NCBI RefSeq assembly: GCF_016862635.1
Contig: NZ_BONI01000026.1
Location: 40,552-104,551, forward strand
Length of the DNA: 64,000 nucleotides
Direction of reading: 5' to 3'
Origin: Catellatospora coxensis
GTDB taxonomy: Bacteria; Actinomycetota; Actinomycetes; Mycobacteriales; Micromonosporaceae
In this document: positions 42,301 to 50,532 of the stretch, piece after piece
Layout: the number at the start of each line of letters is the position of its first letter
How positions within the stretch are numbered: the stretch's first letter is position 1
The notes under the pieces: generated by a model
What the model saw: only the letters and a program-made list of their open reading frames with translations
Told to the model about the DNA's origin: nothing
The model's database searches: none
Translations under genes and position numbers: made by a program

Positions 42301-43388
42301 CGTATTTCATCGACAACTACCTGCGCCTCCACCGGCCGCTGCCGACGGTCGCGCCGAGCCCGGAGGCCGTCGCCCGCCTGCGTGCCCTGTTCGCCGACCT
42401 GGTGTCGTCGACCTGGCCGGGCACCCCGGTACGCGACCCGCTGGCCGTCGACCACGGACATCTGCTCGCGCAGCTCGATCCCGCGGTGACGGTGCCGCAG
42501 CGGGTCCGCGACCGGCTGGGCGAGCTGCCCGACTGGGTGCCGGACGGCTGGTTCGACGACGGGCTGGTGCGGCCGGTGCAGGCCACGCCGGTGTTCGAGC
42601 GGCCGATGTACCAGGCGCTGCTCGACAGCGACGCGAGCTGGCTGCTGCCGGGACTGGACCGCGTGCCCGAACCGGACCTGGTGACCGTGGTCGCGTCGAA
42701 CCCGCGGTTCGTCGAGGCGTTCCTGACCGGACTCAACCACGAGATGTCCCGCGAGCTGCTCTGGCGCGGCTATCCGGCCGACCCGCGCGGAGTCGGCTTC
42801 CGCCGGTTCTGGTCCGCCGACAGCGACGAGCTCACCGCAGGACCGGCCGCCGGGCCGCTGGGCAGCCACCTGGCCGACGGACTGGACGACCTTCTGGTCC
42901 TGGTGGTACGCGGTGAGCTGGTGCGCCGCCACCCGGACCTGATGGTGACCGCGTTGCGTTCTGACGGCGTCGACGGCGCCGGCAGGCCCGTGTTCGGTGG
43001 CCACGGTGACATCGCCGCCGTGGTGTTCGCCGAGCACCGCGCCCCCGACACGCTGCTGGTCGGCTTCCGGCTCACCGCCGAGCAGGTCCGCGCGGCGGCC
43101 GGCGGCCCGCGACGCTGGTGGTTCCTGCTGGCCGAGCACCCGCAGGCGCCCCGGTTCGGCCTCGACGTCAGCGCCGACGCCCCCGACCCGGCCTCGCGCG
43201 ACGAGCTGGCCTGGAACCACTTCACGCTGGCCGGCGACGCGTTCCTGCAGCCGTCGCCGGACACCGGCCCAGCCGCGCTGGGCTGGGGCGGCACCGCCGC
43301 CGACACCGCGCACCTGCTGCTGCAGGACCCCGTCCGGGCCGTCTTCGACGCCTGGGAACTGATCGCCCCCGCCCTGGACAGGAGCTGA
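39372..43388 (+). CDS. Very large uncharacterised protein with LGGD/LGGE repeats (cluster gene B)
   Basis: A 1338-residue protein starting at ATG 39372, which overlaps the stop of gene A. No signal peptide or membrane helix. The N-terminal part has EPNYLAHVEFDRPDLPWLFT and RLTPWLALVVLEDGRYRPQ; the middle is helical and Ala-rich; residues about 803-856 are a tetrapeptide repeat (LGGD/LGGE); the C-terminal third includes RELLWRGYPADPRGVGFRRF and QVRAAAGGPRRWWFLLAEHP. I recognise the LPWLFTP...PWLALVV type from uncharacterised actinobacterial proteins only. It is probably a structural or scaffold component acting with genes A, C and D. Confidence 0.75.
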   Translation: MTSPTVPFSPDDVALASYTFLSHVRTGLAAAAGDPAAGALRTTVQASVPILADGAAAGEVSRRLEVYGPGDVLAIDGRQVLRRYPAAGAVGVEPNYLAHVEFDRPDLPWLFTPRAPEAAGTRLTPWLALVVLEDGRYRPQPSRPGFVPAVRAHLSELQPLDGAWAFAHAQVLGPPEAGPSLADRLTDAYGPVNLSRLLCPRRLRPGRGYLACVVPATDAGTRAALGERQEQGWTLGPAWIRRPGDDDQEIDLPVLHSWWFSTGADGDFEALAARLRPLRAAWQIERLVDTSRPWPDADVAAGRRQPVAGPLIAPWGSAAAEAWPAAVTEQLRGRLNLPADHADRAPSPDDPPLPTVGPPIYGGAQTGRRRLGPDDGDRLAELNLRPAHRIAAGLGGRVVQHDQEALMQAAWTQLGDLAGVNAMIRHAQLARFTGASVYRRHLDPLPLGELLQVTRPVHGEVSADSVNGQTLRETVAASSLPDTVSTTGFRRVTSRYGADLPLTEEQLQRGFQRPYDDGWLSRVNPAAAAVISPAAVQQATGQVGAGPEDLLALAQAVEQTPTVTDAVTAAVALPPSEPAMYPRFAVDAWAARRNLDMVLAALPADPAADPDRAAALLGPLGALAKAAGGYTGRLAAQTLLHTADLLGRGPEPAAVAARVTEPGSGLTPQTLAQAIRADSDVLPALLDTAQLAALARVCVDPPLLTQAAKDDPQVLVAAAHEELDLAAYTAAAVELVGPHRTGAIGQVTTEIPQTELAGTELPVPAGTGEDLTAPQVGTELILNEADAGVIRLVDEQLAADDLGFGLDLGGRLGGDLGGELGGELGGELGGDLGGEPGGVLGGDLGGEFGGELPGVGRVPGWTEVEILEGLELTPEQLVLLAGGQPPEELLADLALGCLDDDQLAEAARLHLEDPVLAELLRPGLGETGADLLARGCFQEPEFVPDQRIVEAILAWLGRERLPSGELPDLCGLDEDMSYFIDNYLRLHRPLPTVAPSPEAVARLRALFADLVSSTWPGTPVRDPLAVDHGHLLAQLDPAVTVPQRVRDRLGELPDWVPDGWFDDGLVRPVQATPVFERPMYQALLDSDASWLLPGLDRVPEPDLVTVVASNPRFVEAFLTGLNHEMSRELLWRGYPADPRGVGFRRFWSADSDELTAGPAAGPLGSHLADGLDDLLVLVVRGELVRRHPDLMVTALRSDGVDGAGRPVFGGHGDIAAVVFAEHRAPDTLLVGFRLTAEQVRAAAGGPRRWWFLLAEHPQAPRFGLDVSADAPDPASRDELAWNHFTLAGDAFLQPSPDTGPAALGWGGTAADTAHLLLQDPVRAVFDAWELIAPALDRS
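41784..41940 (+). repeat. Tandem tetrapeptide repeat LGG[DE]
   Basis: About twelve imperfect 12-bp units encode LGGD, LGGE or variants (RLGG, EPGG, VLGG, EFGG). The DNA units differ at third positions, so selection is on the peptide. The segment would be an acidic, flexible or beta-roll-like linker between the two halves of gene B. Confidence 0.8.
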
Positions 43389-43393
43389 GACCC

Positions 43394-46300
43394 GTGACAC
43401 TGCCCGAAACGGTCGACCTCACCGCCCCGTACGCCCGCCCGCTGGTGCTGCTGCCGGTCCGGCTGGAGACCCGCTACACCGCCGACGGCACCGCCCTGCG
43501 CGTGCGGGTGTATCCCGACGACCTGCACGTGGACCGGCTCGACCGCGGACTCGACGAGGCCGAACGTGCCGCCGGGGTCGCGTACTGGCAGCAGGTGCGG
43601 GCCGGCACGCCACATGAGGACGCGTACGCCGTGCTGCAGCGGGCGGTGCGCCCGGACCGGGCGGCCTGGGTGGCCACCGCCCTGACCCCGCCGGGCCCCG
43701 ACGCTGCGCCGGGAGCGGCCGAACCAGTCCGGCCCGCGCGACTGCGGCCCGCGCCGGTGGCCCGCGCACTGCCCGACCGGTTCGTCGGCATGCTCTACCA
43801 GGGCCGCGATCTGATAGGTGCCGGCAGCAGCGCCCCGTTGGCGAACCCGCTGGTGATGGGTGCACGGCCCGGGGGCGGCTTCGTGGAGGCGGCCGCCATG
43901 CCCGCGCGGCGGCGGCCCGGCAAAAACCGGCCCGCCGGCCTGCGGGTTCCGGAGGGCACCGAGTGGACGGTCGACTACGCGGCCGCCGAGACCGCAGGGA
44001 TGGCGTTCACCATCCCGGTCAACGGGCACAGCGGCCCGTTCCGGCTGCTCGTGTTCGGCGTACGCGGCGACGACGGCCAAGCCGAACTGGAGTCGCTGCT
44101 CACCGCGCACCGGGTCACCGGCGGCGTGGAATTCCTCGCCCCCGGCACACCGACCAACAACACCGAACACGACCGCTCCGCCTGGCACCACCGCCGGCCC
44201 CCGTCGCCGCCCGCCGAGCACCTGACCGCGCCGCCGCCCGACGCGGACGGGCCCCGGCTCAGCGCCGCGCTGGGCATCGACCCGGCGGTGCTCGCCGGGC
44301 TCGACGGCGCCGACCGGACCGGCGAGCGCCTGGCCCACGCCGCGCACGTCACGCTCTGGCCCGCCTCCTGGGACTCCTACCTCGACACGGCGATCATGCC
44401 GACCCCGACCGGGCCGACCCTCGGCGAGGACACCAGAGCCGCGCTACGCGACACGTTCGAGCAGGACGTACGCGGCGGCGGCCCGCTGCCCGCGCTGCGC
44501 ATCGGCAACCAGCCCTACGGCGTGCTGCCGGTCGTGGCCACCGGCGGACCGACCCAGGTCATCGGGCCGATGCCCGGCCTGCAACGGGTCCTGGACAAGG
44601 CCCGCGGCACCCTCGCAGCGACCTCCGACGCCCCGACCGCCGCGACGAACCTGCTCGACGTCCTCGGCACCGCCCCGGCCATGCTCGGCGTACGGATGCG
44701 CGCCGGGCTGCCCGACCTCGACGAACTCATCGCCGCCATGACCATCTACGACCCGCTCGGCGGCGACCTGCCCCACTACTCCCAGGAGATCGCGCTGCGC
44801 GACGCGCTGGCCGCCGAGTACGGGCTCAACTTCGGCCGCCTCGGCTACGTCAGCTTCGGCACCGTCACCCGGCCGCTGCTGCTGCCACTGGTCGCCGACG
44901 GCGACGACGGCGACCAGCGGTACGCCGAGAACCTGGTCGCCGGGCAGGACCGCCGCATCAGCACGGTCCTGCAGGCGCTGATCGAGATGGGACACGAAAC
45001 GGAGAACCGGGCCCGCCGCCGCGCCGCAGGCGGCGACGTCCCGGCGGCCGTCGCCGGGCTCGAACCCGCGCTCGCCGCCGACGTCGAACGTGTTCTAGGC
45101 ACGCCGCAGCCCGACGTGGACCTGCTGCGCTCGGTCGCCGACCGGCTCGCCGCCACGTTCGGCCACGCCGGACCCGGCACGCTCGCCGGGTACCAGCCGT
45201 TCGCCGCGCTGCGCACCTCACTGCTCGCCGAAGGCCGGGCCCGCGCCAGCGAACCGCTGCTCGTCGCCGCCCTGCAGGCCTGGTGCCGGGCGCTCCACCA
45301 CGCGTCACGGTTCGAGCAAGCCGTGCTCGAACTAGTCGCAGCGCCCTTGGACCAGCGCCGCATCGCCGTCGCGCAGGCCCTGGACTGCTGTTCGCACCGG
45401 CTCGACGCGTGGCTGACATCGCTGGCCACGGTCCGGCTGCGCGGCCTGCGGGCACAGGAGCCCAGCGGACTGACCCTGGGCGCCTACGGCTGGGTCGACG
45501 AACTGCCCGGACCGGGCATGCCACGGTCGCGACGCGGCGGGTACGTGCACGCGCCGAGCCTGGCCCAGGCAGCCACCGCCGGGGTGCTTCGCAGCGCCGA
45601 CCTCGCCCACCGCGGGCAGGCCTTCGCCGTCGACCTGTCCAGCGAACGGATCCGGACCGGGCTGCACCTGCTCGACGGCGTCCGGCAGGGCCAGCCGCTG
45701 GGCGCGGTGCTCGGCTACCGGGTCGAACGGGCCCTGCACGAGGGCGGCCTGGGTCGGTTCGTGCTGTCGCTGCGCGACGCCGCCCCGCTGGCCGCCGGCG
45801 CCCCCGACGGCGGGCGGGCATCGGACGCGGTGACCCGCGCGGGCATCCTCGACGGCGTACGGCTGCTCGACCTGTCCCGCGACGACATACGCGCCGCGCT
45901 GCTCCGCGCACCCGACAACCCGTACCTGACCGAGCCGTGGACCGTGTCCGACGACGAGCTGGCGCGGGTCGCGGCGGTGCTGGACGACGCGGCCGCAGCC
46001 CACGACGCCGCAGCGGACCTGATGCTCGCCGAAAGCGTGCACCAGCTGGTGTCCGGCGGCACCGCCCGCGCCGCGGCCAACCTCGACGCCGCCGGCGGCG
46101 CGGATGTCCCGCCACCGGAGCCGGAGTTCGCCCGCACCCCGACCCTCGGCGTCGCGCTGACCCACCGGCTGCTGGTACTGGCCACCGGCCCGGCATCGGC
46201 TCCGGACTCGGGCTGGGCGTCGGACGGCCCGCTCGCCGTCGCGGAGCCGTGGCTGGAGCGCTGGCTGCGGGCCAGGCTCGGCCCGGCGACCGGGATCGAG

Positions 46301-47491
46301 GTCGCACCCGGGGTCGGTCTGGACCAGGCGCGACTGTCCGCATCAGATCTGGTCTACGCATCCGGCGACCCGGCGCGGCTGCTCCGGCTGCTGCGCGCGG
46401 CGCTACCCGACCTCGGCGACACCCCGCAGGCCGGCCCGCTGCGGCGGCTCGTCGCCCGGGCCGGGTCGCTGCGCCGGCTGCTGGTCGCGTCCAGGCCGCT
46501 GCAACCGCTGGATCTCGCCGCCTCCGGCGCAGACGTGTGGCACACCGTCGACACTGCGGAGCTGGCGGCCCGGCTCAGCGCCGCGCTCGCCGAACTGCGC
46601 ACCGCCGCCGACGACGACCAGAGGGAGGGCAAGCCGCCGGCACTGGCGCTGGCCAGGTTCGGCATAGACCCCGCCGATTTACCCGCGGCCAAAGCGATCG
46701 CGCAGCGCCGAGTCCGGCAAGCCGAGAAACTCCGCCCCGACTGGCCCGCCGTCGCGGAGGCGCTCTTCGGAGCTGACTTCCGGCTGCTGCCCCGGCTGGT
46801 ACCCGGCGTCGGTGACCCGTTCTCCCAGCGGCTGGGCGCAGTCGCCGCAGACCGCTCGCAGCTCGGCCGGTTCCTGCACGACGCCGCCACCGTGCGCCCG
46901 GCGGTCGCCCACCACACCGACACACTCCTGCACGCCGACGCGGCCGCCACCCCGTACCGGCTGCGGGTGGCGCAGTTCGGCGGCGCGGCCGCCGGACAGG
47001 CCCGCACCGGCGACGCCGCCCACTGGCTCGCCCTGCCCTTCGGCGACGGCCGCCCACCTCCGGACAAACCCGCCACCTGCCTGATCGTCGACGCCGACGA
47101 CGACATCACCGAAGGCACGGCGGTGGCCGGGCTGCTCGTCGACGAATGGGTCGAGGTCGTGCCGCGCCGCCGCGCCGACGGCACACAGCAGCTGACCAGC
47201 GGCGTCGCCGTACACGCCGACGCGCCCGCAGCCCGCGCCCCGCAGGCGATCCTGCTCGCGGTCCCACCCGCCGACACCGACTGGACCGTCGACCTGCTCG
47301 CCGCCACCCTCACCGAGACCCTCGACCTGGCCCGGCTACGCGCCACCACCCTGGAGTTCAGCTCCTGGCTCGGCCGGGTCCTGCCTGCCCTGATGTTCCC
47401 GGCGTTCTCCCTGGCCGGCGAACGGGTCCTGGACTTCAGGCATCTCGCCTCGCAACCCCTGGACAACCCCGTCCCCTTCGTCGGCGACTGA
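43394..47491 (+). CDS. Very large uncharacterised protein (cluster gene C)
   Basis: A 1365-residue protein from GTG 43394, 5 nt after gene B. No signal peptide. It opens VLLPVRLETRYTADG and LRVRVYPDDLHVDRL, then has a helix-rich middle with LPALRIGNQPYGVLPV and YDPLGGDLPHYSQEI, and ends DWTVDLLAATLTETLDLARL with FRHLASQPLDN. Similar openings (LPVRLETRF, VRVYPDD) occur in uncharacterised large proteins of several bacterial phyla. No catalytic motif is evident. Position and size indicate a partner of genes A, B and D in one complex. Confidence 0.75.
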   Translation: MTLPETVDLTAPYARPLVLLPVRLETRYTADGTALRVRVYPDDLHVDRLDRGLDEAERAAGVAYWQQVRAGTPHEDAYAVLQRAVRPDRAAWVATALTPPGPDAAPGAAEPVRPARLRPAPVARALPDRFVGMLYQGRDLIGAGSSAPLANPLVMGARPGGGFVEAAAMPARRRPGKNRPAGLRVPEGTEWTVDYAAAETAGMAFTIPVNGHSGPFRLLVFGVRGDDGQAELESLLTAHRVTGGVEFLAPGTPTNNTEHDRSAWHHRRPPSPPAEHLTAPPPDADGPRLSAALGIDPAVLAGLDGADRTGERLAHAAHVTLWPASWDSYLDTAIMPTPTGPTLGEDTRAALRDTFEQDVRGGGPLPALRIGNQPYGVLPVVATGGPTQVIGPMPGLQRVLDKARGTLAATSDAPTAATNLLDVLGTAPAMLGVRMRAGLPDLDELIAAMTIYDPLGGDLPHYSQEIALRDALAAEYGLNFGRLGYVSFGTVTRPLLLPLVADGDDGDQRYAENLVAGQDRRISTVLQALIEMGHETENRARRRAAGGDVPAAVAGLEPALAADVERVLGTPQPDVDLLRSVADRLAATFGHAGPGTLAGYQPFAALRTSLLAEGRARASEPLLVAALQAWCRALHHASRFEQAVLELVAAPLDQRRIAVAQALDCCSHRLDAWLTSLATVRLRGLRAQEPSGLTLGAYGWVDELPGPGMPRSRRGGYVHAPSLAQAATAGVLRSADLAHRGQAFAVDLSSERIRTGLHLLDGVRQGQPLGAVLGYRVERALHEGGLGRFVLSLRDAAPLAAGAPDGGRASDAVTRAGILDGVRLLDLSRDDIRAALLRAPDNPYLTEPWTVSDDELARVAAVLDDAAAAHDAAADLMLAESVHQLVSGGTARAAANLDAAGGADVPPPEPEFARTPTLGVALTHRLLVLATGPASAPDSGWASDGPLAVAEPWLERWLRARLGPATGIEVAPGVGLDQARLSASDLVYASGDPARLLRLLRAALPDLGDTPQAGPLRRLVARAGSLRRLLVASRPLQPLDLAASGADVWHTVDTAELAARLSAALAELRTAADDDQREGKPPALALARFGIDPADLPAAKAIAQRRVRQAEKLRPDWPAVAEALFGADFRLLPRLVPGVGDPFSQRLGAVAADRSQLGRFLHDAATVRPAVAHHTDTLLHADAAATPYRLRVAQFGGAAAGQARTGDAAHWLALPFGDGRPPPDKPATCLIVDADDDITEGTAVAGLLVDEWVEVVPRRRADGTQQLTSGVAVHADAPAARAPQAILLAVPPADTDWTVDLLAATLTETLDLARLRATTLEFSSWLGRVLPALMFPAFSLAGERVLDFRHLASQPLDNPVPFVGD

Positions 47492-47502
47492 GGAGCCCCG
47501 CC

Positions 47503-49149
47503 ATGAACGAAGCCTTCGGCACCCGCGTCAACCCGGTGCCCGAACAGTTCGCCGAGGTGTTCCTCAGCGACTCACCCGCCTGGACCAGGCTCGAACCGCA
47601 GTCGGTGTCCGGCGACCCCGCCCCCGGCCTGCAAGCCCGGGTCCACGACCCGGCGTGGCTGCTCGCCCGGCAGTGGCAGCTCGGCGAGTTCCGCGGCGAG
47701 GACACCGGCAGCCCCGTATCCGTCCAGGTCACCTGGACCTCGACCCGCGTCGACGGCTGGCGCCCGCCCGGCGAACGACAACCGCGGCCGCTGGAACCGC
47801 CCGACCTGCTCGAAGCCGCCGTCGAAGCCGAGCCCCGCACCGAACCCGGGATGCGGCGGCGGTTCACCGCGGGCGCGCAGTTCCTGGCCGTACTCGCCGA
47901 CGCCGGGTTCACCGACCCGGCCCTGACCGCCGACGTCCTGGCCGCCTGCGCCATGAATCCGCCCGGCGAGGACCCGCTCGACGAGGTGGCCGGGCAGCTG
48001 TGGGAGCTGTTCGGTGGCCGGATCCCCGACGCCGAACGCATCGCCGCGGCCCTCGACGCCACACCGGCATGGCTGCCCGCAGGGGCGCACGACGCCGCCA
48101 CCGAGTGGCTGCACTGGTACCGCGGCACCGACGAACCCGACTGCTGGATCGGCACGCGCCTGGAGTACGCCTTCGACCTGGCCGCAGGCCCGCACCTGCT
48201 CGCCGCGCCGGCGTTTCCCGGGGGCCGCGCCGACTGGTACCACTTCACCCACCTCGCCTCCACCCCCGGCACCTCAGGAACGACGACGACCGCACCGCCG
48301 GTGTGGGCCACCCCGCTGCGCTTCGCCGGCATGCCCGCCGACCGCTACTGGCAGTTCGAGGACGGCCGCGTCAACCTCGGCGCGCTCGAAACCAGGCCCC
48401 ATGACCTGGCCCGGCTCGCACTGGCCGAGTTCGCGCTCGTGTACAGCCAGGACTGGCTCACCGTGCCCGTGGACGTGCCCTTCGGATCGCTGACGGTCAT
48501 CGACCGGCTTGCCTACACCACCACCTTCGGCGACGAATACGAGGTCGACCGCGCCGACGAAGGCGGCCGGTTCCAGCTGTTCGAAGTCGACGGCCTGCCC
48601 GGCCTGCTGGTACCGCCCACCGCCCCGTCGGTCCTGGACGGCCCGGCCCTGGAGGAGGTCGGCTACCTGCGCGACGAGATCGCGAACCTGGCCTGGGCCG
48701 TCGAACGCACCGTGCGCGGCCCGAGCGGGCAGCCCCGCAACCGCGCCGACGAAACCCCGCCGCCCCAGCCCGCGCCGGGCGGCGAGCCGGACGCCGAACT
48801 GGACTACCTGCTGCAGACACCGGTGCCCGGCAACTGGATCCCGCTGGTGCCGGTACGTCGCCCCGACGGATCCCTCGAGCTGCGCAAAGGCGCCCTCGGC
48901 AGCGCGCCCGCCGAACCGCACGGGGTGCTGCTGCGGCCCGGGCAGCCGCTCACCCTGCACGACGAGGAGATCCCCCGCGAGGGCGTCACCGTCCGGCGGG
49001 TGCCCGTACTGGCCCGCCGCGCCGACGGCCGCTACGCCCGCTGGATCGCCCGCCGCGTCAGCGTCGGCCGCGGCGAGGGCGCCAGCCGCCTCGCCTTCGA
49101 CACCACGACCGCCCGCGACACTCCCACACCTTTGACCGACCCCTCCTGA
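47503..49149 (+). CDS. Uncharacterised 548-aa protein (cluster gene D)
   Basis: ATG 47503 has AGGAG overlapping the stop of gene C (11 nt between genes). The protein opens with WTRLEPQSVSGDPAPGLQAR and VHDPAWLLARQWQLGEFRGE, followed by GSPVSVQVTW, a sequence type I associate with uncharacterised proteins encoded beside gene C homologues. The middle holds WLHWYRGTDEPDCWIGTRLE and RPHDLARLALAEFALVYSQD; the end is ARWIARRVSVGRGEGASRLA. No signal peptide. Function unknown; last large member of the A-D operon. Confidence 0.75.
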   Translation: MNEAFGTRVNPVPEQFAEVFLSDSPAWTRLEPQSVSGDPAPGLQARVHDPAWLLARQWQLGEFRGEDTGSPVSVQVTWTSTRVDGWRPPGERQPRPLEPPDLLEAAVEAEPRTEPGMRRRFTAGAQFLAVLADAGFTDPALTADVLAACAMNPPGEDPLDEVAGQLWELFGGRIPDAERIAAALDATPAWLPAGAHDAATEWLHWYRGTDEPDCWIGTRLEYAFDLAAGPHLLAAPAFPGGRADWYHFTHLASTPGTSGTTTTAPPVWATPLRFAGMPADRYWQFEDGRVNLGALETRPHDLARLALAEFALVYSQDWLTVPVDVPFGSLTVIDRLAYTTTFGDEYEVDRADEGGRFQLFEVDGLPGLLVPPTAPSVLDGPALEEVGYLRDEIANLAWAVERTVRGPSGQPRNRADETPPPQPAPGGEPDAELDYLLQTPVPGNWIPLVPVRRPDGSLELRKGALGSAPAEPHGVLLRPGQPLTLHDEEIPREGVTVRRVPVLARRADGRYARWIARRVSVGRGEGASRLAFDTTTARDTPTPLTDPS

Positions 49150-49160
49150 GGAGCACCGAC

Positions 49161-49226
49161 ATGGCAGAACCGCGCGCACCCCGGTTCTTCGGCGACGAAG
49201 CCCTGACCTCCAACCGTCACGGCTGA
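49161..49226 (+). CDS. 21-aa mini-ORF after gene D
   Basis: ATG 49161 is preceded by GAGGAG at 7 nt, as good a ribosome-binding site as those of the large genes, and encodes AEPRAPRFFGDEALTSNRHG. It may be a genuine small peptide of the operon, or the start of a gene lost by deletion. No homology is recognised. Confidence 0.35.
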   Translation: MAEPRAPRFFGDEALTSNRHG

Positions 49227-49333
49227 ACCCACGACACAACAGGTAGGTGACGGCGCGTCCCGAAGTTGACGCGCACGACGAGCCGACCACGGCACACCAG
49301 AACGAGCCGCTCACCGTACAAAGGAGAAACGTC

Positions 49334-50338
49334 ATGAGATGGGGCCTCACCGACGCCGTCGGCCTGACCGACGCCGGAACCCAGAGTCCGAACCACGCCA
49401 CCGACCAGCAGCAGATTGGCGAACTGCTCGACGCCGTCGGTCTACCCGCCGGCGGCACCTCACTGGATCTGCTGCCGCCGATCGAGGACGGCACCGCCTC
49501 GCCCGAGCTGTGCGCGGCGATCCGCGGATTCCAGGAGATCCAGGGCCTGACCACCGACTCCCGGGTCGATGTCGGCGGGGCGACCTGGCGGCGCCTGATC
49601 GCGTTGGTCGCGCCGGGGGAGGAGCCGCCCGGCCGGGTGCCGCTGCTGCTGTCTGCCGCCGATCTTGAGGTGCTGGAGCTGCCCCGGCAGGCCGGCGGGC
49701 TGCCCGCGCTGACGTACACGCTCCGGGGCCGGCCGGTCGCGGTGTTCACCGGCCCCGGCGTACGGGTCGAGCTGTCGGTGACCGGCCCGTTGAAGGTCGA
49801 CTGGTCCGGGGCGTACCCGCTCGCCTGCGAGATCGCGCCCGACCTGGCCGCGCTGGAGGCGGCTCTCGCGTCGGGCGTCGCGCGCACCGTCGGCGGCGTC
49901 GTGCTGGACCAGCTGTGCTCGCGGCTGAAGGCCGAGTCCAGGGTCGCTATCGGCGACATGTTCGCCGCCGTCACCGTGCGGCTCGGGCTCGACGGCACAC
50001 CTCAGCTCGGCGGAAGCATCGGTGACGAGCAGGGCTTCAACAGCGTCGCCGTCGACCCGGTGGAGCGGGCGGTCATCTACACGGGAACCCGCAGGATTCT
50101 GCGGACCCACCCGGTCACCGGGGGCGCGGTGCAGCTCTCGGGCGACATCGCGCTCGAATTGAAGATCATTATGACGGATGGCGAGGAGGCCAGCGTGGTC
50201 ACCGCGCTGCTCGCGTTGGCCGTAGCCGCTGTGGTGCTGCTGCCGGTCGCGGCGTGGGCGGCGGGCAGCGAACTGACGTCCGGCCTGGGCGCCGGTGTAC
50301 GGCAGATCCTCATCCGGCTCCTGCCGGCGACACCCTGA
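49334..50338 (+). CDS. Peptidoglycan-binding-like membrane protein (cluster gene E)
   Basis: A 334-residue protein from ATG 49334 (AAAGGAGAA upstream; earlier in-frame codons lack a site). Residues about 20-95 look like a PG_binding_1-type repeat (QIGELLDAVGLPAGG, SPELCAAIRGFQEIQGL, VDVGGATWRRLI). A beta-rich middle domain follows, and near residue 285-305 comes one membrane helix (VVTALLALAVAAVVLLPVAA). No N-terminal signal. It may tether the cluster's products to the envelope, which is an inference. A strong hairpin follows the stop. Confidence 0.65.
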   Translation: MRWGLTDAVGLTDAGTQSPNHATDQQQIGELLDAVGLPAGGTSLDLLPPIEDGTASPELCAAIRGFQEIQGLTTDSRVDVGGATWRRLIALVAPGEEPPGRVPLLLSAADLEVLELPRQAGGLPALTYTLRGRPVAVFTGPGVRVELSVTGPLKVDWSGAYPLACEIAPDLAALEAALASGVARTVGGVVLDQLCSRLKAESRVAIGDMFAAVTVRLGLDGTPQLGGSIGDEQGFNSVAVDPVERAVIYTGTRRILRTHPVTGGAVQLSGDIALELKIIMTDGEEASVVTALLALAVAAVVLLPVAAWAAGSELTSGLGAGVRQILIRLLPATP

Positions 50339-50361
50339 GCGGCGTCGGGCGGGGCATCGCC

Positions 50362-50401
50362 GGAGAGCAGCACCGGCCGCCTGCGGCCGGTGCTGCTCTC
50401 C
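50362..50401 (+). terminator. 18-bp perfect stem hairpin after gene E
   Basis: Bases 50362-50379 pair perfectly with 50384-50401 around loop CCTG, 23 nt after the stop of gene E. There is no T-run. It probably ends the A-E transcript and separates it from the SH3b gene. Confidence 0.8.
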
Positions 50402-50532
50402 TGCCCCTCCGCGAAGAGGGAGATGAATATCAGCCGCCGACCGGCCGGCAACGGGCCGCAGTCCGTGTATCTGCACGCGGTCCACGGTCCCCATACCAGC
50501 GTCAGATCCCTCACGAACCGGGAGATCCAGCG

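Noticed and set aside
43963..46776. 937-codon frame within gene C
   Set aside because: Arg/Pro/Ala-only composition; shadow of the gene C frame, which carries recognisable structure and better start context.
36802..49149. Contractile injection system or phage-tail cluster
   Set aside because: No sheath, tube, AAA+ ATPase, spike or LysM-baseplate protein is recognisable, so I describe the genes as an unknown module instead.
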